Of a stretch of 64,000 nt of DNA, positions 33,040 to 45,325 are shown one piece after another (the stretch's first letter is position 1; the number at the start of each line of letters is the position of its first letter). The DNA is from Loripinus fragilis (Eukaryota > Mollusca > Bivalvia > Lucinida > Lucinidae). The notes beneath the pieces were generated by a model. That model was given only the letters and a program-made list of their open reading frames with translations. It was not told where the DNA came from and searched no databases. Made by a program: the position numbers and the translations under genes. The stretch is from the NCBI GenBank assembly GCA_964019695.1, contig OZ026524.1, forward strand, positions 61,139,066 to 61,203,065. Reading direction: 5' to 3'.

Positions 33040-35111
33040 GATGAAAAAGTCTTTGCTAACAAGGATAGTTAAAGTGATATAAGTTATCAAGCAGGATACA
33101 AAATGACAATCTTGCATGAAGCACATTTCTTTATTCGCTTAATATTCGAGTTATGAATTATAACTTAAGTTGTTACGTGAATTGCATGATGTTCACTATT
33201 AATGCACTCTATGTCTAAACTTAGTAAACATAATGTGCACTAGGGTGTAAGGTTTTTGTTTTTACACACCTGAAGGTGCCGTCTATGTCTGCTCCCAAAA
33301 TGATACTCCCACAATATATACTCCCAAGCAAAAATCCTTTTAAAATGCTAAACTATTCATTTTAAGTACATGTTTGTAGTTTGTATATATATTTTTAGTG
33401 AATATTTTGTTCATTTCTCTTCTATCGATTTATTATTTTACCTATGACAATTCTTGCACCTTACAGTGTGGATCCTGATCAGCTGGCCTCTCAGAAGCTA
33501 GCTGATCTGGATCTACACTCATTGGAAATAGTCATAATCAGGCAGTATCCTAAATTTCTTCTGTGTTTTTGTCGAATTTTATGTGCATTAAATTTGGAGA
33601 AAATTAACAAAAATAAAAATTAAAGATATATGATGACCTGTAAATAATGTAAAATGGCCCATACCATGTTGTACCTGGGTATAACTTGTTTTGAAAACAG
33701 TATAGATCTGAATCAGCTGGCCTGAAACCAGCTGATCAGGATACATATTGTTTTCTACTTTGGTTATAAATGCATACTACTAAGTGGAACCCTGCAAGTT
33801 GGTTAGATATACACTGCTGAAGTTTCTCTTTGCCTACAATTGTTGTCTGCTGATAACCTTTGCAAACAGTTTTAGAACCAGATCAGCACCGACAAAATGT
33901 CAGACCTGATCTGAATCCAAACTGTTTGACTCTCTGATAGTGATAATGAAGGAACTATATAGTAAATTAATTTAGAAAAGACAGCAGATGACAAAATACT
34001 TAAATGATTTCCAACAAGCAGAGTAAAATAGAAATGGATGCTTGTCGAGACAAATAGGGTTACTATGTAATAATAAATGCACTTGCATAAATATCAAATT
34101 AACCTTTGTCCTGCTGAACCTAGATATATCCTGTTTTTGGAAACAACTGATCATCAAACTTTTGTCATCTGCTGATAACATTCATGAACAGTTTGGAGTC
34201 AGATCTGGACCAACAGTATGTTTGGTCCTGATCTGGATCCATACAATTTGACACCTAGATTTTTTTCCTGAAATTTCTTGAAAATATTTATTTTGAAAGG
34301 AGTCAGCAGACGACAACAAAATCACTAAGTATGTCGCATGTAAAGATTTATATAAAAAATTCAATGCAGTCTGATCAGGGACTATTTTTTTTGTTCTTTG
34401 AACAAAATAATTTATTCACTAAAAGGTAATTCCAGAAGACTATCTTAAAGGACCTTAATGATTTGACTCTTTCCTTATTAGCTGCTTCTCATCTGTATCT
34501 ACATTGTTCGCTAAAGCTGGTATGTGATTGACAGTGTAAAACTGAAATTTCGGTGTTTATTGGGATTAAGACACCAGGTAATAGCCTCACCATGTGGTCA
34601 GAAGCCTGCTATTTGTTGCCAGGGTAACAAGAACACTTCAATTTAGATGAACAAATCCAAATGTTTTGAGGTCTGCTGACCATTAAAACCAAAAAGATCT
34701 TTTTTAACTAGTTGAATACTTTTTATGTCTTTTGCAAAAATTCTTTCAGGAACTCAATTAGAATGTCAAATATTTTGGATGCAGACCAGGAATGACTTTC
34801 AATTGGTTCTGATCTTGGTCCTAACTGTTTGCAAGGTTATCAGCAGACGACATTGTCTGTCTGATAAAATGTTATACACAGTAACACGGGTCTTTCTACA
34901 CATTTCTGTACAGTGACATAGGTCACAGTTCTACAATATAAAATGCAAGTTGTACCTTAAATTCAAATACAATACAATAGAACCAGAAAAATCTTTTTTC
35001 TATAAACTTTTTGTCGTCTGCTGACCTTTTTTTTTAAAATAACTTTTTTCAATAAATTCTTTCAAAAACACACTATTAGAGTGTCAGTCGGTTTGGATCA
35101 AGATAAGGATC
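33040..35111. repeat. Hairpin-rich part of array unit 1
   Basis: Distinct inverted repeats follow one another: GTGGATCCTGATCAGCTGG (33470), ATAGATCTGAATCAGCTGG (33703), AACAGTTTTAGAACCAGATC (33863), AACAGTTTGGAGTCAGATC (34188) and a decayed copy at 34740-34860. Each is flanked by parts of TTTGTCGTCTGCTGA or GTTATCAGCAGACGACA. None is coding. The same set occurs in units 2 and 3. Confidence 0.8.
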
Positions 35112-35187
35112 AACATTCTTCTCGGCCCTGATCTGGGTCCTTACTGTTTGCAAAGATTATCAGCAGATGACAAAAGTCTTTGTTAAC

Positions 35188-36246
35188 AGAACAGTTCATA
35201 TCTTTATTGACATAAAACTCAGACCACTCATAGATAGAGTAAAGGCATAAGATACAAAAACAAAGCATATACATGATATACATAAAATACATGAGTACAA
35301 AGAGCATGAAAAAGGTGAAAGTTAAAATGCGAGCAAAATCAACCCTGAAAGAGCCTTCTATAACTTACAGTAGGCAACATAATCGACTGTTGTTGCTTCA
35401 TTAGGAAACAAAATAAGGCTTCACATTATTGATTATAGACAATTCGCATGATTTGACATATCATGTGAGTTGTCTATAATCAGGTTATACCCATGAAATA
35501 TTGAGCCAAGACATAGTAAGAAGTATATTATCGTAATGATTGACTCTTTTAGGGTTAGGCTGCACATGAACATTTATTCATTATAATTTCTACAAACCTT
35601 GATAACTTTACAAGCTTCCTGGTATTTGCTGAAGAAAATAGTTCTTTGAATTTTATAATGTTAGGACTTTTGTAAAAATATGATCTTCAATATTTCTTTC
35701 TGTCAGATATAAAGTGATCAACAACAAAAAGATAGTGAAATTCGTCACCGATATCATATTTGCTACATAATGTGCATTTTCTGTCTTCTAAAGGTGTGTT
35801 TTCCCAGCGACCAGTTTCAACCAGAAGCCGATGATTACTTAACCTAAACTTTAACAATGAAGAACAGTGTTTCCTATTTAATTTGATTAGGTAATTTTCA
35901 AAATTTAAATCTTGCTTGAAAAGAGTATAATTCTTTCCTTTAGAGGATGAAGTTACTTTGTTATGCCACTCCTGAACATAAAGGTCTGATAGAGTTTTAG
36001 AGATTTGATTTTTGATTGATTTTGGGTTTTCAATGACTTCCTTGTTTAAAAGATCGGGACGCCCTACAGATATTAGAATATGTTTAATAAAATGGATCCA
36101 TTTATGTTGATGGATGCCACCATCATATTCTCCTAGTAGAAGTAAGTATAACCTTTTTGATAGTTTTGTTTGTTTACCATTCACAATATTCATCCAAAAG
36201 CTAATAATACGGGTTTTTATTCTAATGTCTACTGCCTTGCAACCTA
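35188..36246 (-). mobile_element. 5'-truncated LINE, unit 2
   Basis: Co-linear with the unit 1 fragment and bounded by the same GTTAAC. A one-base length difference in the T run near 36213 shifts the upstream extension of the ORF relative to units 1 and 3. Confidence 0.75.
35555..36193 (-). pseudogene. LINE ORF2 C-terminal domain, unit 2, with stop
   Basis: Same 212-codon reading as unit 1. A TTA to TGA change at 35687-35689 stops it after SDRKKY, and the frame beyond is open to the original stop at 35555. The zinc-motif cysteine in FVCDH is also changed to valine. Both changes show decay after duplication. Confidence 0.75.
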
Positions 36247-37032
36247 GTTAACAAGGATAGTTAAAATGATATAATTCAAAATAACATAAGTTATCAAGCA
36301 GGATACAAAATGACAATCTAGCATGAAGCACATTTCTTTATTTGCTTAATATTTTCGAGTTATGAATTATAACAATACAATAGAACCAGAATGATCTTTA
36401 TCTATAAACTTTTTTGTCGTCTGCTGACTTTTTTTTTTAAATTACTTTTTTCAATAAATTCTTTCAGGAACGCACTATTAGAGTGTCAATCCTTTTGGAT
36501 CAAGATCAGGATTGACATTCTTCTCGTTCCAGATCTAGGTCCTTGCTGTTTGCAAAGGTTATCAGCAGATGACAAAAGTCTTTGCTAACAAGGATAGTTA
36601 AAGTGATATAAGTTATCAAGCAGGATACAAAATGACAATCTTGCATGAAGCACATTTCTTTATTCGCTTAACATTCGAGTAATGAATTATAACTTAAGTT
36701 GTTATGTGAATTGCATGATGTTCACTATTAATGCACTCTATGTCTAAACTTAGTAAACATAATGTGCACTAGGGTGTAAGGTTTTTGTTTTTACACACCT
36801 GAAGGTGCCGTCTATGTCTGCTCCCAAAATGATACTCCCACAATAAATACTCTCAAGCAAAAATCCTTTTAAAATGCTAAACTGTTCATTTTAAGTACAT
36901 GTTTGTAGTTTGTATATATATTTTTAGTGAATATTTTGTTCATTTCTCTTCTATCGATTTATTATTTTACCTATGACAATTCTTGCACCTTACAGTGTGG
37001 ATCCTAATCAGCTGGCCTCTCAGAAGCTAGCT

Positions 37033-37238
37033 TTGTTTTTGTTTGTTTGATTTGATTCTTTTCGTCCACTCAACAATCTTTCAGTTATGCAGGACGGTTC
37101 TTCCTGGGTTGAACCAGTACTAAGCTAGGATAAATGTGTCTTGCTCAAGGACCACTATGCAGTGACGCCGGTGAGGCTCGAACCCGCAGCCCTTCGGTCT
37201 CGAGTCAAGCGCTCTACCACTGAGCCACTGTGCTCCCT
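37033..37238 (-). mobile_element. SINE family A inserted in array unit 2 only
   Basis: A minus-strand copy carries A box (CCACTGAGCCA as complement), B box and the GGTTCAACCCAGG body. TCAGAAGCTAGCT flanks both sides (37020-37032 and 37239-37251). Units 1 and 3 hold the uninterrupted site, a single TCAGAAGCTAGCT followed by GATCTGG, so the insertion came after the duplication. Confidence 0.95.
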
Positions 37239-38946
37239 TCAGAAGCTAGCTGATCTGGATCTACACTCATAGGAAATAGTCATAATCAGGCAGTATCCTA
37301 AATTTCTTCTGTGTTTTTGTCGAATTTTATGTGCATAAAATTCGGAGAAAATTAACAAAAATAAAAATTAAAGAAATATGATTACCTGTAAATAATGTAA
37401 AATGGCCCATACCATGCTGTACCTGGGTATAACTTGTTTTGAAAACAGTATAGATCTGAATCAGCTGGCCTGAAACCAGCTGAATAGGATACATATTGTT
37501 TTCTACTTTGGTTATAAATGCATACTACTAAGTGGAACCCTGCAAGTTGGTTAGATATACACTGCTGAAGTTTCTCTTTGCCTACAATTGTTGTCTGCTG
37601 ATAACCTTTGCAAACAGTTTTAGAACCAGATCAGCACCGACAAAATGTCAGACCTGATCTGAATCCAAACTGTTTGACTCTCTGATAGTGATAACGAAGG
37701 AACTATATAGTAAATTAATTTAGAAAAGACAGCAGATGACAAATTACCTAAATAATTTCCAACAAGCAGAGTAAAATAGAAATGGATGCTTGTCAAGACA
37801 AATAGGGTTACTATGTTATAATAGATGCACTTGCATAAATATCAAATTAACCTTTGTCCTGCTGAACCTAGATATATCCCGTTTTTGGAAACAACTGATC
37901 ATCAAACTTTTGTCATCTGCTGATAACATTCATGAACAGTTTGGAGTCAGATCAGGACCAACAGTATGTTTGGTCCTGATCTGGATCCATACAATTTGAC
38001 ACCATGATTTTTTTCCTGAAATTTCTTGAAAATATTTATTTTGAAAGGAGTCGGCAGACGACAACAAAATCACTAAGTATGTCGCATGTAAAGATTTATA
38101 TAAAAAATTCAATGCAGTCTGATCAGGGACTATTTTTTTTGTTCTTTGAACAAAATAATATATTCACTAAAACGTAATTCCAGAAGACTATCTTAAAGGA
38201 CCTTAATGATTTAACTCTTTCCTTATTAGCTGCTTCTCATCTGTATCTACACTGTTTGCTAAAGCTGGTATGTGATTGACAGTGTAAAACTGAAATTTCG
38301 GTGTTTATTGGGATAAGTCACCAGGTAATAGCCTCACCATGTGGTCAGAAGCCTGCTATTTGTTGCCAGGGTGACAAGAACACTTCAATTTAGATGAACA
38401 AATCTAGTCATGCCCACATTCATGTTTTGAGGTCTGCTGACCATTAAAACCAAAAAGATCTTTTTTGACTAGTTGAATACTTTTTATGTCTTTTGCAAAA
38501 ATTCTTTCAGGAACTCAATTAGAATGTCAAACATTTTGGATGCAGACCAGGAATGACTTTCAATTGGTTCTGATCTTGGTCCTAACTGTTTGCAAGGTTA
38601 TCAGCAGACGACATTGTCTGTCTGATAAAATGTTATACACAGTAACAAGGGTCTTTCTACACATTTCTGTTCAGTGACATAGGTCACTGTTCTACAATAT
38701 AAAATGCAAGTTGTACCTTAAATTCAAATACAATACAATAGAACCAGAAAGATCTTTTTTCTATAAACTTTTTGTCGTCTGCTGACTTTTTTTTTAAAAT
38801 AACTTTTTTCAATAAATTCTTTCAGGAATACACTATTAGAGTATCAGTCGGTTTGGATCAAGATAAGGATCAACATTCTTCTCGGCCCTGATCTGGGTCC
38901 TTACTGTTTGCAAAGGTTATCAGCAGATGACAAAAGTCTTTGTTAA

Positions 38947-39313
38947 AGCTGCATAATCTGTAACTTTTGATATTTTCATTTTAAAAATAATGTTTCTATT
39001 TTTCAAGAACACAGTAAAAATACTAAAATTTAGGTATAAATTTTACCTTTTTCGTAACAATTAACAAATTATTAGTGCCAAAACAACAGCATTTATGTTA
39101 AAAACCAACTGTCTAGAATTATTGGAGGGACGCAAATAATTACAAACAAGAGAAAATACACCTGTTTTTATAAGATAATTCACTTCTTCATGCAGTTTTC
39201 AACTGTAGAAATAAGATTTATTGTGACAGCATAACTTTATTCTACTTTTGCAAATGATTTAAAAAGAAAATATTTTTTTTCGAAAAATGTTCATAGTTAC
39301 AGAGTATGCAGCT
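38947..39313. mobile_element. TTAA-flanked MITE, copy 2, in array unit 3 only
   Basis: The 367 bp element starts AGCTGCATAATCTGTAAC and ends GTTACAGAGTATGCAGCT, with TTAA at 38943-38946 and 39314-39317. Units 1 and 2 carry the empty site TTTGTTAACAGAAC. This proves both the boundaries and the TTAA target. Confidence 0.95.
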
Positions 39314-39318
39314 TTAAC

Positions 39319-40375
39319 AGAACAGAACATATCTTTATTGACATAAAACTCAGGCCACTCATAGATAGGGTAAGAGCATAAGATACAAAAACAAAGCATA
39401 TACATGATATACATAAAATACAGTGTACAAAGAGCATGAAAAAGGTGAAAATTAAAATGCGAGCAAAATCCACCCTGAAAGAGCCTTCTATAACTAACAG
39501 TAGGCAACATAATCAACTGTTGTTGCTTCATTAAGAAACAAAATAAGGCTTCACATTATTAATTATTGACAATTCGCACGATATGACATATCACGTGAGT
39601 TGTCTATAATCAGGCAATTCCCATGAAATATTAAGCCAAGACATAGTAAGAAGTATATTATCGTACTGATTGTCTCTTTTAGGGTTAGGCTGCACATGAA
39701 AATTTATTCATTATAATTTCTACAAAACTTGATAACTTTACAAGCTTCCTGGTATTTGCTGAAGAAAATAGTTCTTTGAATTTTATAATGTTAGGACTTT
39801 TGTAAAAATATAAACTTAAATATTTCTTTCTGTCAGATATAAAGTGATCACAAACAAAAAGATAGTGAAATTCGTACCCGATATCATGTTTGCTACATAA
39901 TGTGCATTTTCTGTCTTCTAAAGGTGTGTTTTCCCAGCGACCAGTTTCAACCGGAAGCCGATGATTACTTAACCTAAACTTTAACAATGAAGAACAGTGT
40001 TTCCTATTTAATTTGATTAGGTAATTTTCAAAATTTAAATCTTGCTTGAAAAGAGTATAATTCTTTCCTTTAGAGGATGAAGTTACTTTGTTATGCCACT
40101 CCTGAACATAAAGGTCTGATAGAGTTTTAGAGATTTGTTTTTTGATTGATTTTGGGTTTTCAATGACTTCCTTGTTTAAAAGATCGGGACGCCCTACAGA
40201 TATTAGAATATGTTTAATAAAATGGATCCATTTATGTTGATGGATGCCACCATCATATTCTCCTAGTAGAAGTAAGTATAACCATTTTGATAGTTTTGTT
40301 TGTTTACCATTCACAATATTCATCCAAAAGCTAATAATACGGGTTTTATTCTAATGTCTACTGCCTTGCAACCTA
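39319..40375 (-). mobile_element. 5'-truncated LINE, unit 3
   Basis: Co-linear with the other two copies. Its 3' boundary GTTAAC was split by the TTAA element. Confidence 0.75.
39685..40323 (-). pseudogene. LINE ORF2 C-terminal domain, unit 3
   Basis: A 212-codon open frame, nearly identical to unit 1. Replacement changes include SKHDIGYEF for SKYDIGDEF within the zinc motif. It has no start or upstream RT. It is open only because little time has passed since duplication. Confidence 0.75.
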
Positions 40376-41768
40376 GTTAACAAGGATAGTTAAAATGATG
40401 TAATTCAAAATAACATAAGTTATCAAGCAGGATACAAAATGACAATCTAGCATGAAGCACATTTCTTTATTCGCTTAATATTTTCGCGGTATGTATTATA
40501 ACAATACAATAGAATTAGAAAGATCTTTTTCTTTAAACTTTTTTGTCGTCTGCTGACTTTTTTTTTGTAAAAATTACTTTTTTCAATAAATTCTTTCAGG
40601 AACACACTATTAGAGTGTCAATCCTTTTGGATCAAGATCAGGATCGACATTCTTCTCATTCCAGATCTGGGTCCTTACTGTTTGCAAAGGTTATCAGCAG
40701 ATGACAAAAGTCTTTGCTAACAAGGATAGTTAAAGTGATATAAGTTATCAAGCAGGATACAAAATGACAATCTTGCATGAAGCACATTTCTTTATTCGCT
40801 TAATATTCGAGTAATGAATTATAACTTAAGTTGTTATGTGAATTGCATGATGTTCACTATTAATGCACTCTATGTCTAAACTTAGTAAACATAATGTGCA
40901 CTAGGGTGTAAGGTTTTTGTTTTTACACACCTGAAGGTGCCGTCTATGTCTGCTCCCAAAATGATACTCCCACAATATCTACTTCCAAGCAAAAATCCTT
41001 TTAAAATGCTAAACTATTCATTTTAAGTACATGTTTGTAGTTTGTATATATTTTTAGTGAATATTTTGTTCATTTCTCTTCTATCGATTTATTATTTTAC
41101 CTATGACAAAATTCTTGCACCTTACAGTGTGGATCCTGATCAGCTGGCCTCTCAGAAGCTAGCTGATCTGGATCTACACTCATAGGGAATAGCCATAATT
41201 AGGCAGTATCCAAAATTTCTTCTGATGTGTTTTTGTCGAATTTTATGCGCATAAAATTCGGAGAAAATTAACAAAAATAAAAATTACAGAAATATGATGA
41301 CCTGTAAATAATGTAAAATGGCCCATACCATGCTCTACCTGGGTTTAACTTGTTTTGAAAACAGTATAGATCTGAATCAGCTGGCCTGAAACCAGCTGAT
41401 CAGGATACATATTGTTTTCTACTCTGCTTGTAAATGCATACTGCTAAGTGGAACCCTGCAAGTTGGTTAGATATACACTGCTGAAGTTTCTCTTTGCCTG
41501 CAATTGTTGTCTGCTGATAACCTTTGCAAACAGTTTAAGAACCAGATCAGGACCGACAAAATGCCAGACCTGATCTGAATCCAAACTGTTTGACTCTCTG
41601 ATAGTGATAATGAAGGAACTATATAGTAAATTAATTTAGAAAAGACAGCAGATGACAAAATACTTAAATGATTTCCAACAAGCAGAGTAAAATAGAAATG
41701 GATGTGTCGAGATAAATGGATAAATAGGGTTACTATGTTATAATAAATGCACTTGCATAAATATCAAA

Positions 41769-41899
41769 TTAACCTTTGTCCTGCTGAACCTAGATATCCT
41801 GTTTTTGGAAACAACTAATCAGCTGATCAGGATCCACAGTTTTGCATTCAGTTTACGGTCTTGCCAAAATTTAGCTATATTTGCTCAGCAGTACAGGGT
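41769..41899. repeat. TTAA-flanked hairpin CCTTTGTCCTGCTGA
   Basis: TTAACCTTTGTCCTGCTGAA at one end and GCTCAGCAGTACAGGGTTAA at the other form an imperfect inverted repeat between TTAA sites. A second copy is at about 47984-48134. A related element, TAAACCCTTGTTCTGCTGAG to GCAGAACAAGGGTTAA, is at 42924-43118. Confidence 0.7.
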
Positions 41900-41924
41900 T
41901 AAACAATTTAAATTTGATAGTTTG

Positions 41925-42054
41925 TGTAGAATTGTTTTTTTTTTGTGTGTGTACATATTCTTTATTTTGAGGGCCTCATGGAAGATAAGTTGTACCACTA
42001 AATGTTGTCACCCTCTTTAAATAAAGACTTTACTTACTTACTTGCTTACTTACC
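41925..42054 (+). mobile_element. Non-LTR retrotransposon 3' end with (TTAC)n tail
   Basis: TTTGAGGGCCTCATGGAAGA, a CACCCTC block, an AATAAA signal and a TTAC tail are typical of a LINE 3' end. A second copy at 48190-48330 shares its upstream sequence, so it arose by segmental duplication and not a second insertion. Confidence 0.55.
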
Positions 42055-42104
42055 AATATACTCCTGAAAGACCTATTCCATCATTACAATTGATTTCTCC
42101 AATT

Positions 42105-42215
42105 TTTTTTTGATTTGATTTGATTCTTTACGCCCCAGTCAATAATTTTTCAGTTATGGCGGGATGGGTCTACCTGGATTGCACCAGTACTAATGCAAGG
42201 ATTAAAGTGTCCAAA
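42105..42215 (-). mobile_element. SINE family A, tail fragment
   Basis: The complement of TACTGGT.CAATCCAGG with GACCCATCCCGCC and the (AAATC)n tail is present. The tRNA head is absent. Confidence 0.7.
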
Positions 42216-42239
42216 TTAAATGATTGTGCTTCAATCATA

Positions 42240-43200
42240 ACCCTTGATTGAAGTAACTCTAATGAATTTTTCAGGAATACCAGATTGTCAAACCATTTTG
42301 GATCCAGATCAGACCCAGCAAAGTCATTTTGATGTTCCTGATCTGGTTACAACCAGTTTGCAAACTGTTACTAGCAGATAGAGGGTTAACATGATGACCA
42401 TTGTCATAATTTTCTCCAATGAATTTTCAGGAATACCATCAGAGTGGCACACAGTTTGGATTCTGATCAGGCCTACCGTTTTGACAGTCTTTATCCAGAT
42501 CCAAACTGTTTTCAAATTGTCCCTAGCAGGTAAAAAGGTTAATACGATGCATACTGGGGATCGGAGATTGCTGAAACGGGCATGGACATCGGCCCGGTCT
42601 TGCAAGTTGCCATAGTAGACATCATGGGAATAGACATTTTGGCACAGTAGACATTTCAGGAACAAACATTTTGGGGGACATAATAGCACTAACCCATTTA
42701 ATACATACTTCCACAAAGAATGGCTTGTAAATTTTCAATAATTCCTCCCCAGTCACAAATTGAATTTCCAATTGAATGCATCCATCTCCAGTTGGGATTA
42801 TAATTACACTCAAATATTATAAGTATGTAATGATAGGAAACAGTGCAGAACCTGATCAGAGGTCACATTATGTCATATCTGATCTGGTTATGTACTGTTT
42901 GCCAATGTCCCATAAAATGATGGATAAACCCTTGTTCTGCTGAGACCGGATATGTCATCTTTAGAAAAGAGAGTAAATCCAGAATCAGCTGGCTAAATCT
43001 AGTGAACACATCTGTGGACATGAGATTTGGATCTGACTGCTTTCCAGACAGCATAAGATTCCACTGGAAAACAGAAGTGAATGTGCCATATTCATATTTA
43101 TGCAGCAGAACAAGGGTTAAGGCACTGATCAGCAGAGGACAACAAAAGCTTGTAAAACTATCCGGCATGCAAACATTCATGACCTGACCTCATGGTGTGC
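42240..43200. repeat. Dispersed hairpins of the GATCC-AGATCAG family
   Basis: Inverted repeats at 42285-42385, 42430-42515 and 42845-42905 have arms such as TTTGGATCCAGATCAG and CTGATCTGGTTACA, with unrelated loops. They are adjacent to AGGGTTAA or TTTAATAC termini and CTAGCAG boxes. The 130-codon minus ORF at 42324-42716 crosses them and is not a gene. Confidence 0.65.
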
Positions 43201-43446
43201 TGTCAATTGAAAATGCACATGCTAAGTTTAGTGTTCAGAAGGGCCTCTTGTCTTGACACACAAATGACAGACACACCATTCACATCTTGCAGACATATTT
43301 GAAGGCAATATTAAATGTATAGCTCAGTTTGAGCACTTAATAGCCAGGTGACTTAATATGTCCAATTCCAAATCCACTATTTGGCCTCCAGATGAAAGTG
43401 CTTATAAGAAAATATTTTTCAAATTGTTATTTCAAAACCAAACCCA

Positions 43447-43645
43447 GGAGTGCAGTGGCTCAGTGGTAGAGTGCTTGACTCGAGACAGATGGCCCCCGAG
43501 TTAGAGCATCACCGGCATCACTGCGTTGTGTCCTTGAGCAGGACACACTAATCCTAGCTTAGTCCTGGTTCAACCCAGGAAGACCCATCCCTTTATAGCT
43601 GAAAGATTGTTCATGGGATGTAAAGAATCACATAAAATAAAACAA
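43447..43645 (+). mobile_element. tRNA-derived SINE (family A)
   Basis: A box TGGCTCAGTGG and a degenerate B box (GAGTTAGAGC) are followed by the family A body (CTTAGTCCTGGTTCAACCC) and an AAATAAAA tail. The TSD is not clear. Confidence 0.85.
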
Positions 43646-43735
43646 CCAGAACAGATATTCTGGATGTTTAGATAAAAACTCTCATTTGGTGATATAGAGG
43701 CTTTTGAAGGGCTATTGAGGAGTCTGAGTAATCTG

Positions 43736-43790
43736 CGAGTTGCGAGTTGCGAGTTGCAAGTTGCGAGTTGCGAGTTGCGAGTTGGAAATT
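43736..43790. repeat. (GAGTTGC)n heptamer repeat
   Basis: About seven to eight GAGTTGC/AAGTTGC units. An inverted set of (AACTTGC/AACTCGC) units lies at 44638-44668, so the two tracts could pair across about 850 bp. Confidence 0.9.
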
Positions 43791-44637
43791 ACACCTTCTA
43801 GGCTTGCAAGTTGCAATATATATAAACTTAAGATATCTAGCTTTAACAATGTTCAAAACAGATATTTAATGTTAAATAACTTGGGATCTTATGGAAATGG
43901 GAGCATGCAAGGTGAAAGGTAACTTAAGTTCAATGCCCAGCAATCATTAACATCTGTGCTTATGAGAGATATTTCTGCCCAGATGTCCCATGGGAGTTTG
44001 TGTCAGAAATTAATGGTCATTAAGCTTTCTAAAATGGGGGTTAGTGTCTGTTAGTGTTAAACACTGACCTTGATTTGTCTTCCAACTGGACTCACTTACA
44101 TAATTCTGACATTAACGTTTTGCCTGCTAATGGCGACTTTTGCCTGCCTCCTTATAACCTTTGCAAACAGTCTGGGCCCAGTTTAGCACCGTCAGAACGT
44201 CGGTCCTGATCTGGATCCTAATCATTTGACACTCTGATAATGTTCCTGAAAGATTTTTTAAACGTAATTTTGAGAAAAAAAGCCAGCAGACGACACCAAA
44301 AGCATGAAAAAGGTTATCCTGCATGCTAAGAGTTAAAGCAGTGTCATAACCTAATAGACCAGTAAAATGTCTGTTGATGCTATCATTTAGCATGTTTAGA
44401 GGCCCATTGTGCACATTAAAAAAATTGCAATCTGGATCTAAGATGCCAGCATCTGAAAATAGTATTTATTCTTGTAGATAGGCCCACAGCTACCCCAGTA
44501 TAGCATTTAACGTACATCCCAACTGCTGTGTTGGGACAATCTAAAGGAGCTGTATAATAAGATAAATCATGTAACTAAAAAGCATTTTAAGTGTTGAAAA
44601 TGATTTTAAGTATATGTTGTGATATAAAGTTAGCTTT

Positions 44638-44668
44638 TGCAACTTGCAACTCGCAACTTGCAACTCGC
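44638..44668. repeat. (AACTTGC)n heptamer repeat, inverse of 43.7 kb
   Basis: GCAACTTGCAACTCGC repeated, the complement of the 43736-43790 tract. Confidence 0.85.
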
Positions 44669-44865
44669 ACTTTACCTTGTCCCGCTATTGAGCGGTTAAC
44701 CTATACCTATGTACTATATGACTAAATTCCCAGTATGGCACCTGTCCTTGATTTGGCTGCAGGCAGTCTCTTATCAGTTAAGTCCATTATAGAAAATTGC
44801 TAATACACTTTAGGTATCCAGTTGAATGTGCTTAAAAATCATATCAAAAAACAATTTTCTTGATG

Positions 44866-44906
44866 CTCAAAAGAGCCGTCTCAATGAGACGGTTCTTTTG
44901 AGCACC
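44866..44906. repeat. Hairpin TGCTCAAAAGAGCCGTCTCA
   Basis: Perfect or near-perfect 19-20 bp arms (TGCTCAAAAGA..CGTCTCA and complement) with almost no loop. A half copy (GTGCTCAAAAGAACGGTCTC) is at 49089-49109. Confidence 0.85.
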
Positions 44907-45111
44907 CAAAACAAATGTTCATAGGATTGAAAAATTGCATATGTTCTCACAATTTTGTCAATAAAAGTTCACTTATCTGGACTTATGTTAGACCAAACTC
45001 CATGTACATATAAACTCATCTATTTCAATATTTAAAAGTTATACAGCTTAAAATTATGCATTTTATTAAAACAGATGACATTTGATTATTTCTTCAGTCT
45101 TTTCTATTTAA

Positions 45112-45325
45112 CCCTTAAAGCACCAATCACGACTGCAGCAGATGACAAATATGGCGACAACTTTCCTAATTTTTGAAAAAAATAAGGTATGATATTTCAT
45201 GAGAATCGTCTGCCAGCAGACTATTCTCATGAAACGTCGTGCCTTATTTGTTTTTTTTATTCTTTGAAAAAGCAGCAAAATTTGCAATTGTCGTCTGCTA
45301 CAAATTGTATGTGGCACTTTATGAG
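45112..45325. mobile_element. TTAA-flanked foldback with TGTCGTCTGCTG arms
   Basis: Ends CCCTTAAAGCACCA and TGGCACTTTATGAG are inverted and sit between TTAA sites (45108-45111, 45326-45329). Inner arms are GCAGCAGATGACAAAT and TTGTCGTCTGCTAC, and a central stem is CATGAGAATCGTCTGC. A similar left end, ACCCTTAAAGCACCAGCCAA, begins at 63941 and runs out of the window. Confidence 0.75.

Larger units (their letters stand above)
31585..41815. repeat. Three-unit tandem array, ~3.5 kb period
   Basis: Unit 1 (31585-35111), unit 2 (35112-38871) and unit 3 (38872-about 41815) are co-linear and highly similar. Each begins CATTCTTCTCGGCCCTGATC. Each holds a truncated LINE on the minus strand, a direct repeat of the LINE flank, and a series of CAGATCAG-type hairpins. 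Unit 2 is longer by a SINE, unit 3 by a TTAA element. Unit 3 stops short of its siblings and joins a segment also seen at 48.0 kb. Confidence 0.93.

Noticed and set aside
42324..42716. 130-codon minus ORF
   Set aside because: It runs through three dispersed hairpins of the AGATCAG family.
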